DNA from: Kineothrix alysoides
Lineage (GTDB): Bacteria; Bacillota; Clostridia; Lachnospirales; Lachnospiraceae
Assembly (NCBI RefSeq): GCF_000732725.1
Contig: NZ_JPNB01000003.1
Location: forward strand, 124,001-188,000
DNA length: 64,000 nt
Reading direction: 5' to 3'
Position numbers and translations under genes: made by a program. Shown piece by piece: positions 1 through 7,630 of the stretch. Below the pieces are notes generated by a model that had not been told where the DNA came from, ran no database searches, and saw only the letters and a list, made by a program, of their open reading frames with translations. The stretch's first letter is position 1. Every line of letters starts with the position of its first letter.

Positions 1-35
1 AAGCAGTTAAATATATTTAACGTAACAAATTTGAA

Positions 36-64
36 TTGACAAATTAATCCAACAAAAGTATTAT
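36..64 (+). promoter_or_regulatory. Sigma-A promoter of the tetR-hydrolase operon
   Basis: A TTGACA box (36-41) is followed after exactly 17 nt by TATTAT (59-64). The -10 box runs into the palindrome at 61-86, so a repressor bound there would block the polymerase. Confidence 0.75.
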
Positions 65-86
65 TGACTTAATATAAAGTCAATAA
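61..86. promoter_or_regulatory. Palindromic operator, probably of the adjacent TetR protein
   Basis: A perfect inverted repeat, TTATTGACTT (61-70) and AAGTCAATAA (77-86), with a 6-nt centre. It overlaps the -10 box and the expected transcription start and lies 17 nt before the tetR start codon. That is the usual position of a TetR-family autorepression site. Assignment to this regulator is inferred from position. Confidence 0.7.
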
Positions 87-103
87 TATTGGGAGGAATT
101 AAT

Positions 104-808
104 ATGCCGCGCAATTCGGAAAAAAATGCCCTTGTGCGAGAGGCCAGAAGAAAACAAATACTTGACGCTGCTCTTACTGTCTACATCCGTTTCGGATACC
201 ACGGAACAGATATGGATACTGTCGCCGAACAGGCACAGCTTGCAAAAGGTTTGCTTTATTATTACTACAAGACAAAAAAAGAACTGTTTGTAGAATTATA
301 CACATGGATGTACGAAGAATCCTATTCGTTCTCTGCCGCCCTATTAGACAATGTTGAAAGGCGAAATTCAATTGAGCAGCTTATGTACTATACTTACGGC
401 ATGTTCGGAGTAAACCGGTCCGACCTGCGATTTATGCAGTTTAGTATGCGTGTACCTTTTGATGCCTATGCCATATTCGGGCCTGAAAAGTGGGAAGAGG
501 GCGCACAGAAATCGGATATGCACAGAAAGGCTCTGACAACTATAATAGAAAAAGGTATGGAACAGGGCTTAATTCCCAAAACAAATCCAGGCAGCGCTGC
601 CAATAGTTTTTGGTCCGTTTTTGTTGCAAATGTCTTTGAGTATTCGAAATTGATGACCGGAAATGAAGTTCCACATAAAAGTGATATTCAAACTTTTAAA
701 AATGTCATTCAGTTTTGCTTTCAAGGGCTGGGAGTAGAATATGCCATCTGGAACGCTTGTTTAGAAAAGGTGGTTGCCGAAAATAGTAAAAAGGAGGAAG
801 CTTTATGA
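104..808 (+). CDS. TetR/AcrR family transcriptional regulator
   Basis: A 234-residue repressor with the TetR N-terminal helix-turn-helix (about residues 10-60, ending in the typical GLLYYYYKTKKEL recognition helix and following segment) and an all-helical ligand domain. The ATG at 104 is chosen over the in-frame TTG at 89 because GGGAGG (91-96) has ideal spacing to 104, while the TTG lies upstream of this site. It is the first gene of a two-gene operon: its TGA overlaps the ATG of the hydrolase (ATGA at 805-808). The palindrome at 61-86 suggests it represses itself and the hydrolase. The ligand is unknown. Confidence 0.9.
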   Translation: MPRNSEKNALVREARRKQILDAALTVYIRFGYHGTDMDTVAEQAQLAKGLLYYYYKTKKELFVELYTWMYEESYSFSAALLDNVERRNSIEQLMYYTYGMFGVNRSDLRFMQFSMRVPFDAYAIFGPEKWEEGAQKSDMHRKALTTIIEKGMEQGLIPKTNPGSAANSFWSVFVANVFEYSKLMTGNEVPHKSDIQTFKNVIQFCFQGLGVEYAIWNACLEKVVAENSKKEEAL

Positions 809-1680
809 AAATTTATAGAAGTAAGAAAGCAGGAAAGCAAATCCATGATACATACAATGAACTGCTTAACATGTGGAATGTAGATAAAGAAGAACAAGAT
901 ATAGCCGGTACCTATGGCTCAACCCATATAATTACCTGCGGCGACAAAGGAAAATCTCCGCTCGTACTCTTTCATGGTGTGGGCGATAACTCTGCCCTAA
1001 TGTGGCTTTACAACGCACAGGCTCTTTCACGCCATTTCCATATTATTGCAATCGATACCATTGGGGGGTCGGGCAAAAGCCGGCCAAACGAGAACTACAA
1101 TAAAGAGTTCGACGATGCAAAGTGGATTGATGAAGTATTATCGGAACTCGCACTCGATAAAATATGCATTGCCGGCGTGTCACATGGTGCCTTTCTTGCA
1201 CAATATTACGCCCTGCACAGGCCCGAACGGACCGAAAAAATTCTTTGCATGGCCGGTTCGGTCCCTGTCGGTAATTCCAGCCCCATGAAAACCATGATGA
1301 AAATATTTTTACCGGAGGCGTTATTCCCTACCAAACAAAATACCATTAGACTTTTGAAAAAATTAAGTGGTGAAAACAGTAATGTATTCACCGAAAGTCC
1401 TATCATACTCGAGCATTATCGCGCTTTGTTGAAAGGATTTAATAATATGGCGATGGCTTATCATAAAGTAGAGCCTTTTAGTGATGAGCAAGTTGCGTCT
1501 ATACGCGATAAGACTCTTTATCTTGTAGGCGATGAGGACCCGTTTGCCAAATTGGGCGGAAAAAATGCTTTGATCCGGTATCGGATGAATGCTAAGTTTT
1601 ATCCCGAAGCAGGTCATGGTATTAATCATGAAATTTCAGATAAAATCAATAACGAAATAATCCATTATTTTTCTTCCTAG
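805..1680 (+). CDS. Alpha/beta fold hydrolase
   Basis: A 291-residue alpha/beta hydrolase of normal length without a signal peptide. The oxyanion-hole motif LFHGVGDN is at about residue 55. The nucleophile elbow GVSHG has Ser126, the acid is Asp243 or Asp245 in VGDEDPF, and the histidine is His271 in EAGHGINH. This complete triad fits an esterase, lipase or related small-molecule hydrolase; the substrate cannot be read from sequence. Translation is probably coupled to tetR through the 4-nt overlap. The pairing with a ligand-sensing repressor suggests an inducible detoxification or carbon-source enzyme (inference). Confidence 0.88.
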   Translation: MKIYRSKKAGKQIHDTYNELLNMWNVDKEEQDIAGTYGSTHIITCGDKGKSPLVLFHGVGDNSALMWLYNAQALSRHFHIIAIDTIGGSGKSRPNENYNKEFDDAKWIDEVLSELALDKICIAGVSHGAFLAQYYALHRPERTEKILCMAGSVPVGNSSPMKTMMKIFLPEALFPTKQNTIRLLKKLSGENSNVFTESPIILEHYRALLKGFNNMAMAYHKVEPFSDEQVASIRDKTLYLVGDEDPFAKLGGKNALIRYRMNAKFYPEAGHGINHEISDKINNEIIHYFSS

Positions 1681-1712
1681 TTAATGGAAAGCATCGGCGC
1701 AGCTTAATTTAG

Positions 1713-1780
1713 ACATCGTCCTGCAAATAACCCGACAAAGTTCAGACAAGCAATAGGGTAGATTCATTTGAGGACGATGT
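1713..1780. repeat. Long imperfect hairpin between convergent genes
   Basis: ACATCGTCCT (1713-1722) is complementary to AGGACGATGT (1771-1780), and the pairing extends inward through CAAAT/ATTTG with one bulged base. The loop, about 37 nt, contains a further ACCC/GGGT pair. It lies between the hydrolase and the convergent aminopeptidase. There is no clear T-run, so it may be a weak shared terminator or a small palindromic element. Confidence 0.45.
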
Positions 1781-1801
1781 GCCGGTATTCCAATTAATAC
1801 T

Positions 1802-3088
1802 TTACATGGAGTAAAAACAGCTCAGCGCCTTTATCATGGCCTCAACGTCCAGACTTCCTGCCGTCTCGTAAGCAGAGTGCATCGCAAGCTGGGCAAGGCC
1901 GATATCCACCGTGCTGACGGGCACCTGTGCCGCCGAAATATTTCCAAGCGTAGAGCCGCCCGCTATATCGGAGCGGTTCGCATAGGTCTGAAAGGGAACC
2001 TCTGCCCGTTTGCAAATATCCTTCATTACCGCTGCTGAAACTGCATCCGTCGTATACTTCTGACTTCCGTGATACTTGATGACGATACCGCCATTTAAAT
2101 AGGGCCGGTTGGTGGGATCCGCTTTTTCCGGGTGGTTGGGATGCACTCCATGAGCGTTATCCGCAGATATCATAAAACTATCCGCCAGCATCCTGCAATA
2201 GCCGCTTTTGGTCAGAGACAACGATTCGCATATCCGTAGCAAGGTATCCTGAAGGAAGGTGGACGCAGCCCCCTGTCTCGTCATGCTTCCCACTTCTTCA
2301 TTATCGAATACAATCATAAGATTTACATTTTCCTCCGACTTCGATGCGAGCATCGCCCGCATGGAAGCGTAGACGCACTCCAAGTCATCCAGTCTGGGAG
2401 CAGAGACGAACTCTCCTTCAGCGCCTAAGATTCTTCCTGCTTCCCTGTTATATAAAAATAAATCACTGCTTAAAACATCCTCCGCCTTCACTCCTGCCGC
2501 CCCGGCAATCAGGCTCAGGAAGGAATTCCTGCTATCTATTCCTCCATACAACGGAAGCATATCCGTCTGCGCATTGTATTCCATACCCTTATTGATATCC
2601 CGGTTCATGTGGATTGCCATGTTTGGAATGATGAGCAAATCTCTGTCCACTGTTACTGTCCGGCTGACCAGACTTCCATTTTCCGTTACTACTACCCTTC
2701 CGGCAACGGAGAGAGGCCGGTCCATCCAAGTTGACATAATCATTCCGCCATAGGGCTCTACGTTCAACTTTACATATTGTTCCTCCACTGCCATTTCCGG
2801 AATTTCCTTTATTTTAAAACAGGGAGAATCGCTATGAGAGGCTACCATGTGGAAACCCTTTATCTCCTTCTCCGGTAGTCGGAAGGCAATGAGAGCGGAA
2901 CCATTTCTGTTTACATAATATTTCCCGCCTGTCGAAAGTTTCCATTCCTCATTTTCATTAATCGGAAGGTAACCCTCCTTCTTTAACTGCTCCTGCACAT
3001 TTTCCACCGCATGAAAGCAGGTAGGGCTTTCTTCTATAAACTTCAACATTTGATATACCGCGTCCATACGATTTTCATGTTTATCCAT
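1802..3088 (-). CDS. apeB: M18 family aminopeptidase
   Basis: A 428-residue cytosolic metallo-aminopeptidase of the M18 (aspartyl aminopeptidase/ApeB) family, at the expected length. Metal-ligand motifs are present: VASHSDSPCFK (His85, Asp87), PRLDDLE near residue 231 and DNEEVGS near residue 263, plus a late histidine in LAQLAMHSAYE. The family forms dodecamers that remove N-terminal residues, often acidic or hydrophobic ones, from peptides. The start is supported by GAGGAAA about 10 nt upstream. It is probably transcribed alone or together with the gene at 3169-4062. Confidence 0.92.
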   Translation of the reverse strand: MDKHENRMDAVYQMLKFIEESPTCFHAVENVQEQLKKEGYLPINENEEWKLSTGGKYYVNRNGSALIAFRLPEKEIKGFHMVASHSDSPCFKIKEIPEMAVEEQYVKLNVEPYGGMIMSTWMDRPLSVAGRVVVTENGSLVSRTVTVDRDLLIIPNMAIHMNRDINKGMEYNAQTDMLPLYGGIDSRNSFLSLIAGAAGVKAEDVLSSDLFLYNREAGRILGAEGEFVSAPRLDDLECVYASMRAMLASKSEENVNLMIVFDNEEVGSMTRQGAASTFLQDTLLRICESLSLTKSGYCRMLADSFMISADNAHGVHPNHPEKADPTNRPYLNGGIVIKYHGSQKYTTDAVSAAVMKDICKRAEVPFQTYANRSDIAGGSTLGNISAAQVPVSTVDIGLAQLAMHSAYETAGSLDVEAMIKALSCFYSM

Positions 3089-3168
3089 TATGGCGTTTCC
3101 TCACATTTTCGAATTCTTATATTTTTGGCCTTGTTTCAGCTTCCCGTCTTATGTTTCAGCTTTACAAT

Positions 3169-4062
3169 TTATATTTCCTTAACAAGCCCCTTTTCCATCA
3201 GAAAGGCCGGATCATAAGATAACTTCGCTTTTCGCAGTCCTTCGTCGCCCGTATCTTCTTCCCTATTGATATAACGATATTCCGACGCCTCATTCAGCAC
3301 GAACTGTTGATTGATCATAGGATAAGCTCCCTGAATATCGGCAAACGCCTTTTCGATATGAACTACGAACATATCCTCACCGCAAGGCTCACCTAATGAA
3401 AATGCTACCACGCGTCCGCCTGCACGGATAAGTCCGCCCTTTAGCATCAGTGCTTCCCTTTCCTTAAGTGCATGCAGCGTCACACAAAACTCGTTGTGCT
3501 TAGGGCCTTTTTCCTCGCATCCATTCTGGTTTCTCCATTCTTTAGCCATGGCAATGCACTCTTCCACGTTTTCATCGGTAATGCGCTCATAGCTCCAGTC
3601 CGGATAGGCTTCTTTGAAGCGGTTGATATGATTTCGCTTTCCGTGCAGCTTTTTTCCTGCAAGAGAAATCAGGCGCTCCGATTCATAAACATAATCCGCA
3701 GTATCTCTATTATACTCCACCTTAAATCTTCCCGGATATAATCTATCTAATTTCTCAAACTGCTTCGGCGATACCAAATGCAGCTTGAAGGGTGCGTTCT
3801 TCTCTTTAAAATATTCCGTAAGAACATTTATTACCTTTTCAAGGTCTCCTTTTCCGAGAGGACAGCTTATGGATACCTCCGCCTCGTCGGAAATGAATAC
3901 GAGCATATCCTCAACCACCGCATAGCGTATATTATAAAAAGGTGACCATAGCAGGTTATTCGCAAAGGTAAATTCACAGTTTCTTACCGGCTCCATGTCA
4001 TAATAGCTTTGAATAATCTCTTCGTCTTCAGTTCCTATCTTTTTCCAATTAATTTCAATCAT
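3169..4062 (-). CDS. DUF2156 (phosphatidylglycerol lysyltransferase C-terminal-like) protein
   Basis: A 297-residue soluble protein of the DUF2156 type, related to the acyltransferase domain of MprF-like lysyltransferases but without membrane segments. The family has a GNAT-like fold with two lobes; features here include KKLHGKRNHINRF in the middle and a C-terminal YDPAFLMEKG. The ATG at 4062 has GAGG just upstream, so it is preferred over the in-frame GTG at 4107. Stand-alone members are common in Clostridia and their substrate is not established. It lies between an aminopeptidase and an ABC exporter, all on the minus strand. Confidence 0.8.
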   Translation of the reverse strand: MIEINWKKIGTEDEEIIQSYYDMEPVRNCEFTFANNLLWSPFYNIRYAVVEDMLVFISDEAEVSISCPLGKGDLEKVINVLTEYFKEKNAPFKLHLVSPKQFEKLDRLYPGRFKVEYNRDTADYVYESERLISLAGKKLHGKRNHINRFKEAYPDWSYERITDENVEECIAMAKEWRNQNGCEEKGPKHNEFCVTLHALKEREALMLKGGLIRAGGRVVAFSLGEPCGEDMFVVHIEKAFADIQGAYPMINQQFVLNEASEYRYINREEDTGDEGLRKAKLSYDPAFLMEKGLVKEI

Positions 4063-4150
4063 AACTTCCTCTTTCACCAGATTTTTATCCGCTGTAATTA
4101 TTTTCACTTTTTTCCCTAACAGTATACAGCTAATATATTTTTTTTACACC

Positions 4151-5785
4151 CTAATCTAACTTTCTTAAGTCAAAATTTACCATTTTTTTATAAATGACCG
4201 CCGTTATCAGCAGCAAAACTATCGTTATCACACTCATTAATATATGATACGCAGCTCCGCCGACCAAAAGCGTCAATACGATTCCCGCTATAGCAACTGC
4301 AAATTCCAACAGCATTCCTGCAAAGAGCGCGGTTCCCTGTTTCACTACCGATGCCTCATTGTCCCAATGGAACTGAGGGAACTTTATATTTATCGCCATA
4401 CCCATCACCGAAGCAAAAACACAATACGTAAGCGGAATCACAAACATCCATACCGAGCTCATTCCCTGATATCCTAACGCCGCCACGCATAAAATAGCGG
4501 CAATAGCACAGCTTGGAACAGACAAGGTGAGATTTACGAGTATTTTACTGTCGAGTATCACTTTCGTCCTTACCGGAAGAGATTTTGGAATCCACCACTG
4601 CTTTCCTTCCAGAGACAGCGCACTGATAGTGGTAGTTCCTATCATTCCCATTAGGGCCAATAGGAAAGGCAGTATTTTTTCTGCCGCATTTCTTGCCACC
4701 TCTGCGACCTCCATCGCGCTCATCACTTTGTCTTTTCCGACAAGCAAGAGAGCGGCTCCCACCAGAATCATCATAATATAACCGACTGCCGTATTCATGA
4801 CATAAATAGATGATGAAAAATACCTCTTCATTTCTTTTCCATACATTGCGCCTATAGGGCTCCGGCTATATTGTTTCCCAAGCACATAGTTCTTCTTCGC
4901 CGCATGGGTAATGAGCGCCGCGCATATGGAGGCGTATTTCCATTGCACCACTCCCGTAAACACCGCAAAAATCCCTGCGGAAACTGCCGCAAAACCTGCA
5001 AAAGCAGACGGACTTCCGTTCACAATGGCTTCTGTGTATAAGTTGGCAAGGGGATACAGATTGTTTATCTGAGCGCTAAGAAGCGATGTGAAATCCGTCA
5101 TCTGCTGCGTCGTAATCTCTCCCTTCTGAAAGGCCGGATAGAAAGACACTATCAGAATACCTATAATGAATGCCATGGAAGTCACAATCGTCAGGGCGTT
5201 CTTGTACTTCATTCTGGCTGCCACTGCCGTTACCGCAGCTCCAACTATGGACGCTACCGTCAGCGGAACGAGAGGCACCAGAAATATGCTGATCACATAT
5301 ACAATATAAAAAGCTGCCGGCGCATTCACAAAGACTCCGTAAATAATCCCTGCCGGAAGCATTGTCAGTAATGCCAGAACAAGATTCCCTATATACATAT
5401 TCAAAAACCGGCTTACCACAATCGCCACAGGACTTATCGGAAGAGAAATCAGCATTTCATAGTTTTTAATCTGAAACAGCATACTCCCCGCCTTTAATAT
5501 GGTAAACATCAGGATAATAATACTGGTTATGGACAACAGGTATGCGGGTACAATATGGGGCAGTCCTAAAAAGCAAAGCCCATAGGCTCCTGCACTCATG
5601 TAAAGGGCAATTATCGCACCGAGAAAAATATAGATTCCCAAGAGAAGATATAAACTGTGCCGCTTCTTTTCATCCTTCGAATGCAAAGTTTCATTGATGC
5701 TCATATATTGTAAAAGCTGTATTTTAAGCAGCTTCACGATCTGCATAACAACGGAGCTATTTTTCCTTAGCTGCATCTCCTCCAT
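4151..5785 (-). CDS. ABC exporter permease (ABC-2-like, about 12 membrane segments)
   Basis: A 544-residue polytopic membrane protein with many hydrophobic segments and a short charged N-terminus. It resembles the large putative ABC exporter permeases of Firmicutes that pair with a single ATPase. Its start overlaps the end of the ATPase gene by 29 nt; the ATG at 5785 is preferred because GGAGG lies about 9 nt upstream, whereas the ATG at 5776 follows a GGAGGAG too closely. It is the last gene of the regulator-ATPase-permease operon read leftward from about 7103. The substrate is unknown. Confidence 0.85.
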   Translation of the reverse strand: MEEMQLRKNSSVVMQIVKLLKIQLLQYMSINETLHSKDEKKRHSLYLLLGIYIFLGAIIALYMSAGAYGLCFLGLPHIVPAYLLSITSIIILMFTILKAGSMLFQIKNYEMLISLPISPVAIVVSRFLNMYIGNLVLALLTMLPAGIIYGVFVNAPAAFYIVYVISIFLVPLVPLTVASIVGAAVTAVAARMKYKNALTIVTSMAFIIGILIVSFYPAFQKGEITTQQMTDFTSLLSAQINNLYPLANLYTEAIVNGSPSAFAGFAAVSAGIFAVFTGVVQWKYASICAALITHAAKKNYVLGKQYSRSPIGAMYGKEMKRYFSSSIYVMNTAVGYIMMILVGAALLLVGKDKVMSAMEVAEVARNAAEKILPFLLALMGMIGTTTISALSLEGKQWWIPKSLPVRTKVILDSKILVNLTLSVPSCAIAAILCVAALGYQGMSSVWMFVIPLTYCVFASVMGMAINIKFPQFHWDNEASVVKQGTALFAGMLLEFAVAIAGIVLTLLVGGAAYHILMSVITIVLLLITAVIYKKMVNFDLRKLD

Positions 5786-6491
5786 GCCTTACCACCTCCA
5801 TAAATACATCCTCCAGCGACTTCCCTTGAGTCAGTTCCTCGGTCCGCCCGGACACAATCAGCGTTCCTTCCTTAATAATCGCAATTTTATTGCACAGCTT
5901 CTCCGCCACATCGAGCACATGAGTAGAAAAAAATATGGCGCTGCCCTCCGCACAAAGCTCCCGCATATATCCTTTCAGTAAAACACTGGCCTGCGGGTCC
6001 AGACCGACGAAAGGTTCATCCAGAATTAACAGCGCAGGCTTATGAATGAGCGCTGAAATAATGGCTAGCTTCTGTTTCATTCCATGGGAATAGGAGGCAA
6101 TCAGATCGCCCAGACTTGCCGTCAGTTCAAAAGCATCCGCATATTTTTTGATTCTTTCTTTTCTCGTCTCTGCATCTATTCCGAAAATATCTCCAATAAA
6201 GCTCAGATATTGGATTCCGGTAAGGTGCTCGTATAAATCCGGATTATCGGGAATATATGCCATCTTTTGTTTACATAATATCGGTTCTTTTACTACAGAA
6301 TGCCCATCAACGAGTATCTCGCCCTCTTCGAAATCGATAATTCCGGCTACCGCTTTAATTGTCGTCGTTTTACCGGCTCCGTTATGACCGATGAATCCAT
6401 AAATATCTCCCCTCTCAATTTCAAGGCTTAAGTTGGATACGGCCTTTTTACCGCCCTTGTATGATTTGGTCAAATTTTTTATGCTCAGCAT
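5757..6491 (-). CDS. ABC transporter ATP-binding protein
   Basis: A 244-residue ABC ATPase with Walker A GHNGAGKTT, signature YSHGMKQK (a YSxGM variant typical of ABC-2 exporters), Walker B LLILDEPFVGLD and the switch histidine in FFSTHVLD. It should energise the permease encoded immediately downstream, with which it overlaps. The 17-nt gap from the HTH regulator supports one operon. Confidence 0.93.
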   Translation of the reverse strand: MLSIKNLTKSYKGGKKAVSNLSLEIERGDIYGFIGHNGAGKTTTIKAVAGIIDFEEGEILVDGHSVVKEPILCKQKMAYIPDNPDLYEHLTGIQYLSFIGDIFGIDAETRKERIKKYADAFELTASLGDLIASYSHGMKQKLAIISALIHKPALLILDEPFVGLDPQASVLLKGYMRELCAEGSAIFFSTHVLDVAEKLCNKIAIIKEGTLIVSGRTEELTQGKSLEDVFMEVVRHGGDAAKEK

Positions 6492-6508
6492 TCTTCCATC
6501 ACCTCTTC

Positions 6509-7033
6509 CTATTCACTTTCATCCTCTTCGCACGGAGACGAGATAAAGGTAAGCCTTCTGACGTTCCTCCCCTTTTCCACCGTACTGCAAAGGTAGGGAG
6601 CTATCGCTTCCCCTATTTTTTCCATAACCACCATAAATTCTTCGTCTGTCAATAGAAGAGTAGAGGTGGAAAGCGCCAAAAAATCCCTGACCGGGTCTGC
6701 TGTTTCCTTGGAAAAATATTTTCCAAAGGAGGTCATTAAAGACATAAGCGATGATTGAATCATGTGTTCCACGCTGTCGTTGCTGAATTCACAGGGCTTG
6801 CAGCCTTTCATCGCATATGTTCTCTCCACAGTCCCTCTTATCTTCTTCTCTTCTACCACCGTTATACAATCCGCTTCATATAGCAGCTTAATATGCCGGT
6901 ATAAGCTCGCCGGCGGAATATCGCTCATCTCCTCCATTATCTGCGAAGGCGTCCCTGATCCATGAATGAGCAAATATTGGATAATCCTAAGCCGTATCGG
7001 ATTCATAACAAGTTTTGATATATCCTGCTCCAT
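6509..7033 (-). CDS. ArsR-like winged helix regulator of the ABC exporter operon
   Basis: A 174-residue protein with an N-terminal winged helix (about residues 1-85: LVMNPIRLRIIQYL, PPASLYRHIKLLYEADCI and a beta wing) and a C-terminal helical part. The reading frame is open up to 7144, but a consensus promoter at 7110-7138 places the transcript start near 7103, so that longer start cannot be used. The ATG at 7033 fits, with AGGAG upstream although somewhat distant. It heads the exporter operon and probably represses it through the palindrome at 7071-7100. Confidence 0.85.
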   Translation of the reverse strand: MEQDISKLVMNPIRLRIIQYLLIHGSGTPSQIMEEMSDIPPASLYRHIKLLYEADCITVVEEKKIRGTVERTYAMKGCKPCEFSNDSVEHMIQSSLMSLMTSFGKYFSKETADPVRDFLALSTSTLLLTDEEFMVVMEKIGEAIAPYLCSTVEKGRNVRRLTFISSPCEEDESE

Positions 7034-7070
7034 TCCTGTTATCACACTCCTGACGTTCGTTCTCATATTT

Positions 7071-7100
7071 AATATTATTATCAATAATGATAATAATATT
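7071..7100. promoter_or_regulatory. Perfect 30-bp interrupted palindrome, likely operator
   Basis: AATATTATTATC (7071-7082) and GATAATAATATT (7089-7100) are perfect reverse complements around a 6-nt centre. The element begins just downstream of the transcription start predicted from the promoter at 7110-7138. It probably binds the winged-helix regulator encoded at 6509-7033. Confidence 0.7.
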
Positions 7101-7109
7101 CCTTTTTTT

Positions 7110-7138
7110 ATATTACTTCTTATTAATATATTTGTCAA
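7110..7138 (-). promoter_or_regulatory. Sigma-A promoter of the regulator-ABC exporter operon
   Basis: On the minus strand TTGACA (7138-7133) is followed after 17 nt by TAATAT (7115-7110). Transcription would start near 7103, inside or at the edge of the palindromic operator. Confidence 0.75.
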
Positions 7139-7194
7139 TATCAATATAGCCGCATTTATATTATTGACTTATCGAACAAAAGTGCGTCTCGTAT

Positions 7195-7230
7195 ACTCCC
7201 GTAACCAGCCGTTTCGGCAGCACAGCTTTT
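7195..7230. repeat. Dispersed 36-bp intergenic repeat, copy 1
   Basis: This stretch matches 32150-32185 at about 29 of 36 positions, including the uninterrupted block GTTTCGGCA followed by CACAGCTTTT. Both copies lie behind the promoter of a minus-strand regulator gene. Confidence 0.5.
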
Positions 7231-7294
7231 GTTGCGCGCGCAGCTGCGTATCTATGGTTTCTGTAATAGGAGCATTTTCCTATTGCAGAAAAAA

Positions 7295-7332
7295 ATACCC
7301 TTTTGTATTAATATTTCAATACAAAAGGGTAT
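7295..7332 (-). terminator. Rho-independent terminator of the agr operon
   Basis: A perfect 15-bp stem (7295-7309 with 7318-7332, ATACCCTTTTGTATT and its complement) and an 8-nt loop. Read on the minus strand it is followed by a run of seven T. It lies 30 nt past the agrD stop codon and ends the agrA-agrC-agrD transcript. Confidence 0.9.
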
Positions 7333-7361
7333 TCGACAAAATAAGTATAATAAGCACCGAC

Positions 7362-7505
7362 CTACTTCTTAAATTTTTTTATTCCCACCGGCTGCTTAGG
7401 TTGATGCAGAACATATACACATCTGCTGTCTGCGGCCACCTCCACAGATTTACGTGCGATTTTCTCCATCAAGGTTGCTGCTACATTCTTTTCGTTCTTA
7501 GTCAT
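7362..7505 (-). CDS. agrD: AgrD-like cyclic lactone autoinducer prepeptide
   Basis: A 47-residue peptide. It has an amphipathic N-terminal part (MTKNEKNVAATLMEKIARKS), an alanine-containing bridge, one cysteine (Cys29) in DSRCVYVLHQP, and a charged proline-containing tail ending GIKKFKK. This is the architecture of clostridial AgrD precursors: AgrB would cut behind about the fourth residue after Cys29 and close a thiolactone ring, here plausibly CVYVL. AGGAGG (7516-7521) lies 10 nt before the ATG. It follows the AgrC-like kinase on the same strand and precedes a strong terminator. No agrB is adjacent; the only one in the window is at 21142-21726. Confidence 0.85.
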   Translation of the reverse strand: MTKNEKNVAATLMEKIARKSVEVAADSRCVYVLHQPKQPVGIKKFKK

Positions 7506-7568
7506 GATTTACATACCTCCTTTTTGTGATATTGCTGTTTTATGTATTGCTGTTAAGATTATATCGAT

Positions 7569-7630
7569 ATTGTACCTCTTTTTTTTATACTTTCATGCTA
7601 TATGTTGAAATTCCGGGACAGCATGTCATT
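7569..7630 (-). promoter_or_regulatory. agrD promoter with AgrA-type binding site
   Basis: On the minus strand AATGACATG (7630-7622), 5 nt, then CCGGAATTTCAACAT (7616-7602) lie 27 nt before a TACAAT -10 box (7574-7569). The ACAT cores are 21 bp apart, two helical turns, as in LytTR regulator sites. The same 29-bp element with the same 27-nt spacing precedes agrB at 21060-21121. It overlaps the stop codon of agrC, so agrD could be expressed separately from agrA and agrC. Confidence 0.75.

Noticed and set aside
6966-7529. 187-codon plus-strand frame across the regulator promoter and agrD
   Set aside because: It crosses a consensus promoter, an operator, a terminator and the agrD gene on the other strand; it is an AT-rich chance frame.
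7531-7563. ATTGCTGTT direct repeat as the LytTR site of agrD, with TATAAT at 7558-7563 as its -10
   Set aside because: The 15-bp spacing is out of helical phase and the repeat lies downstream of the promoter; the element at 7602-7630 with TACAAT matches the agrB promoter exactly.
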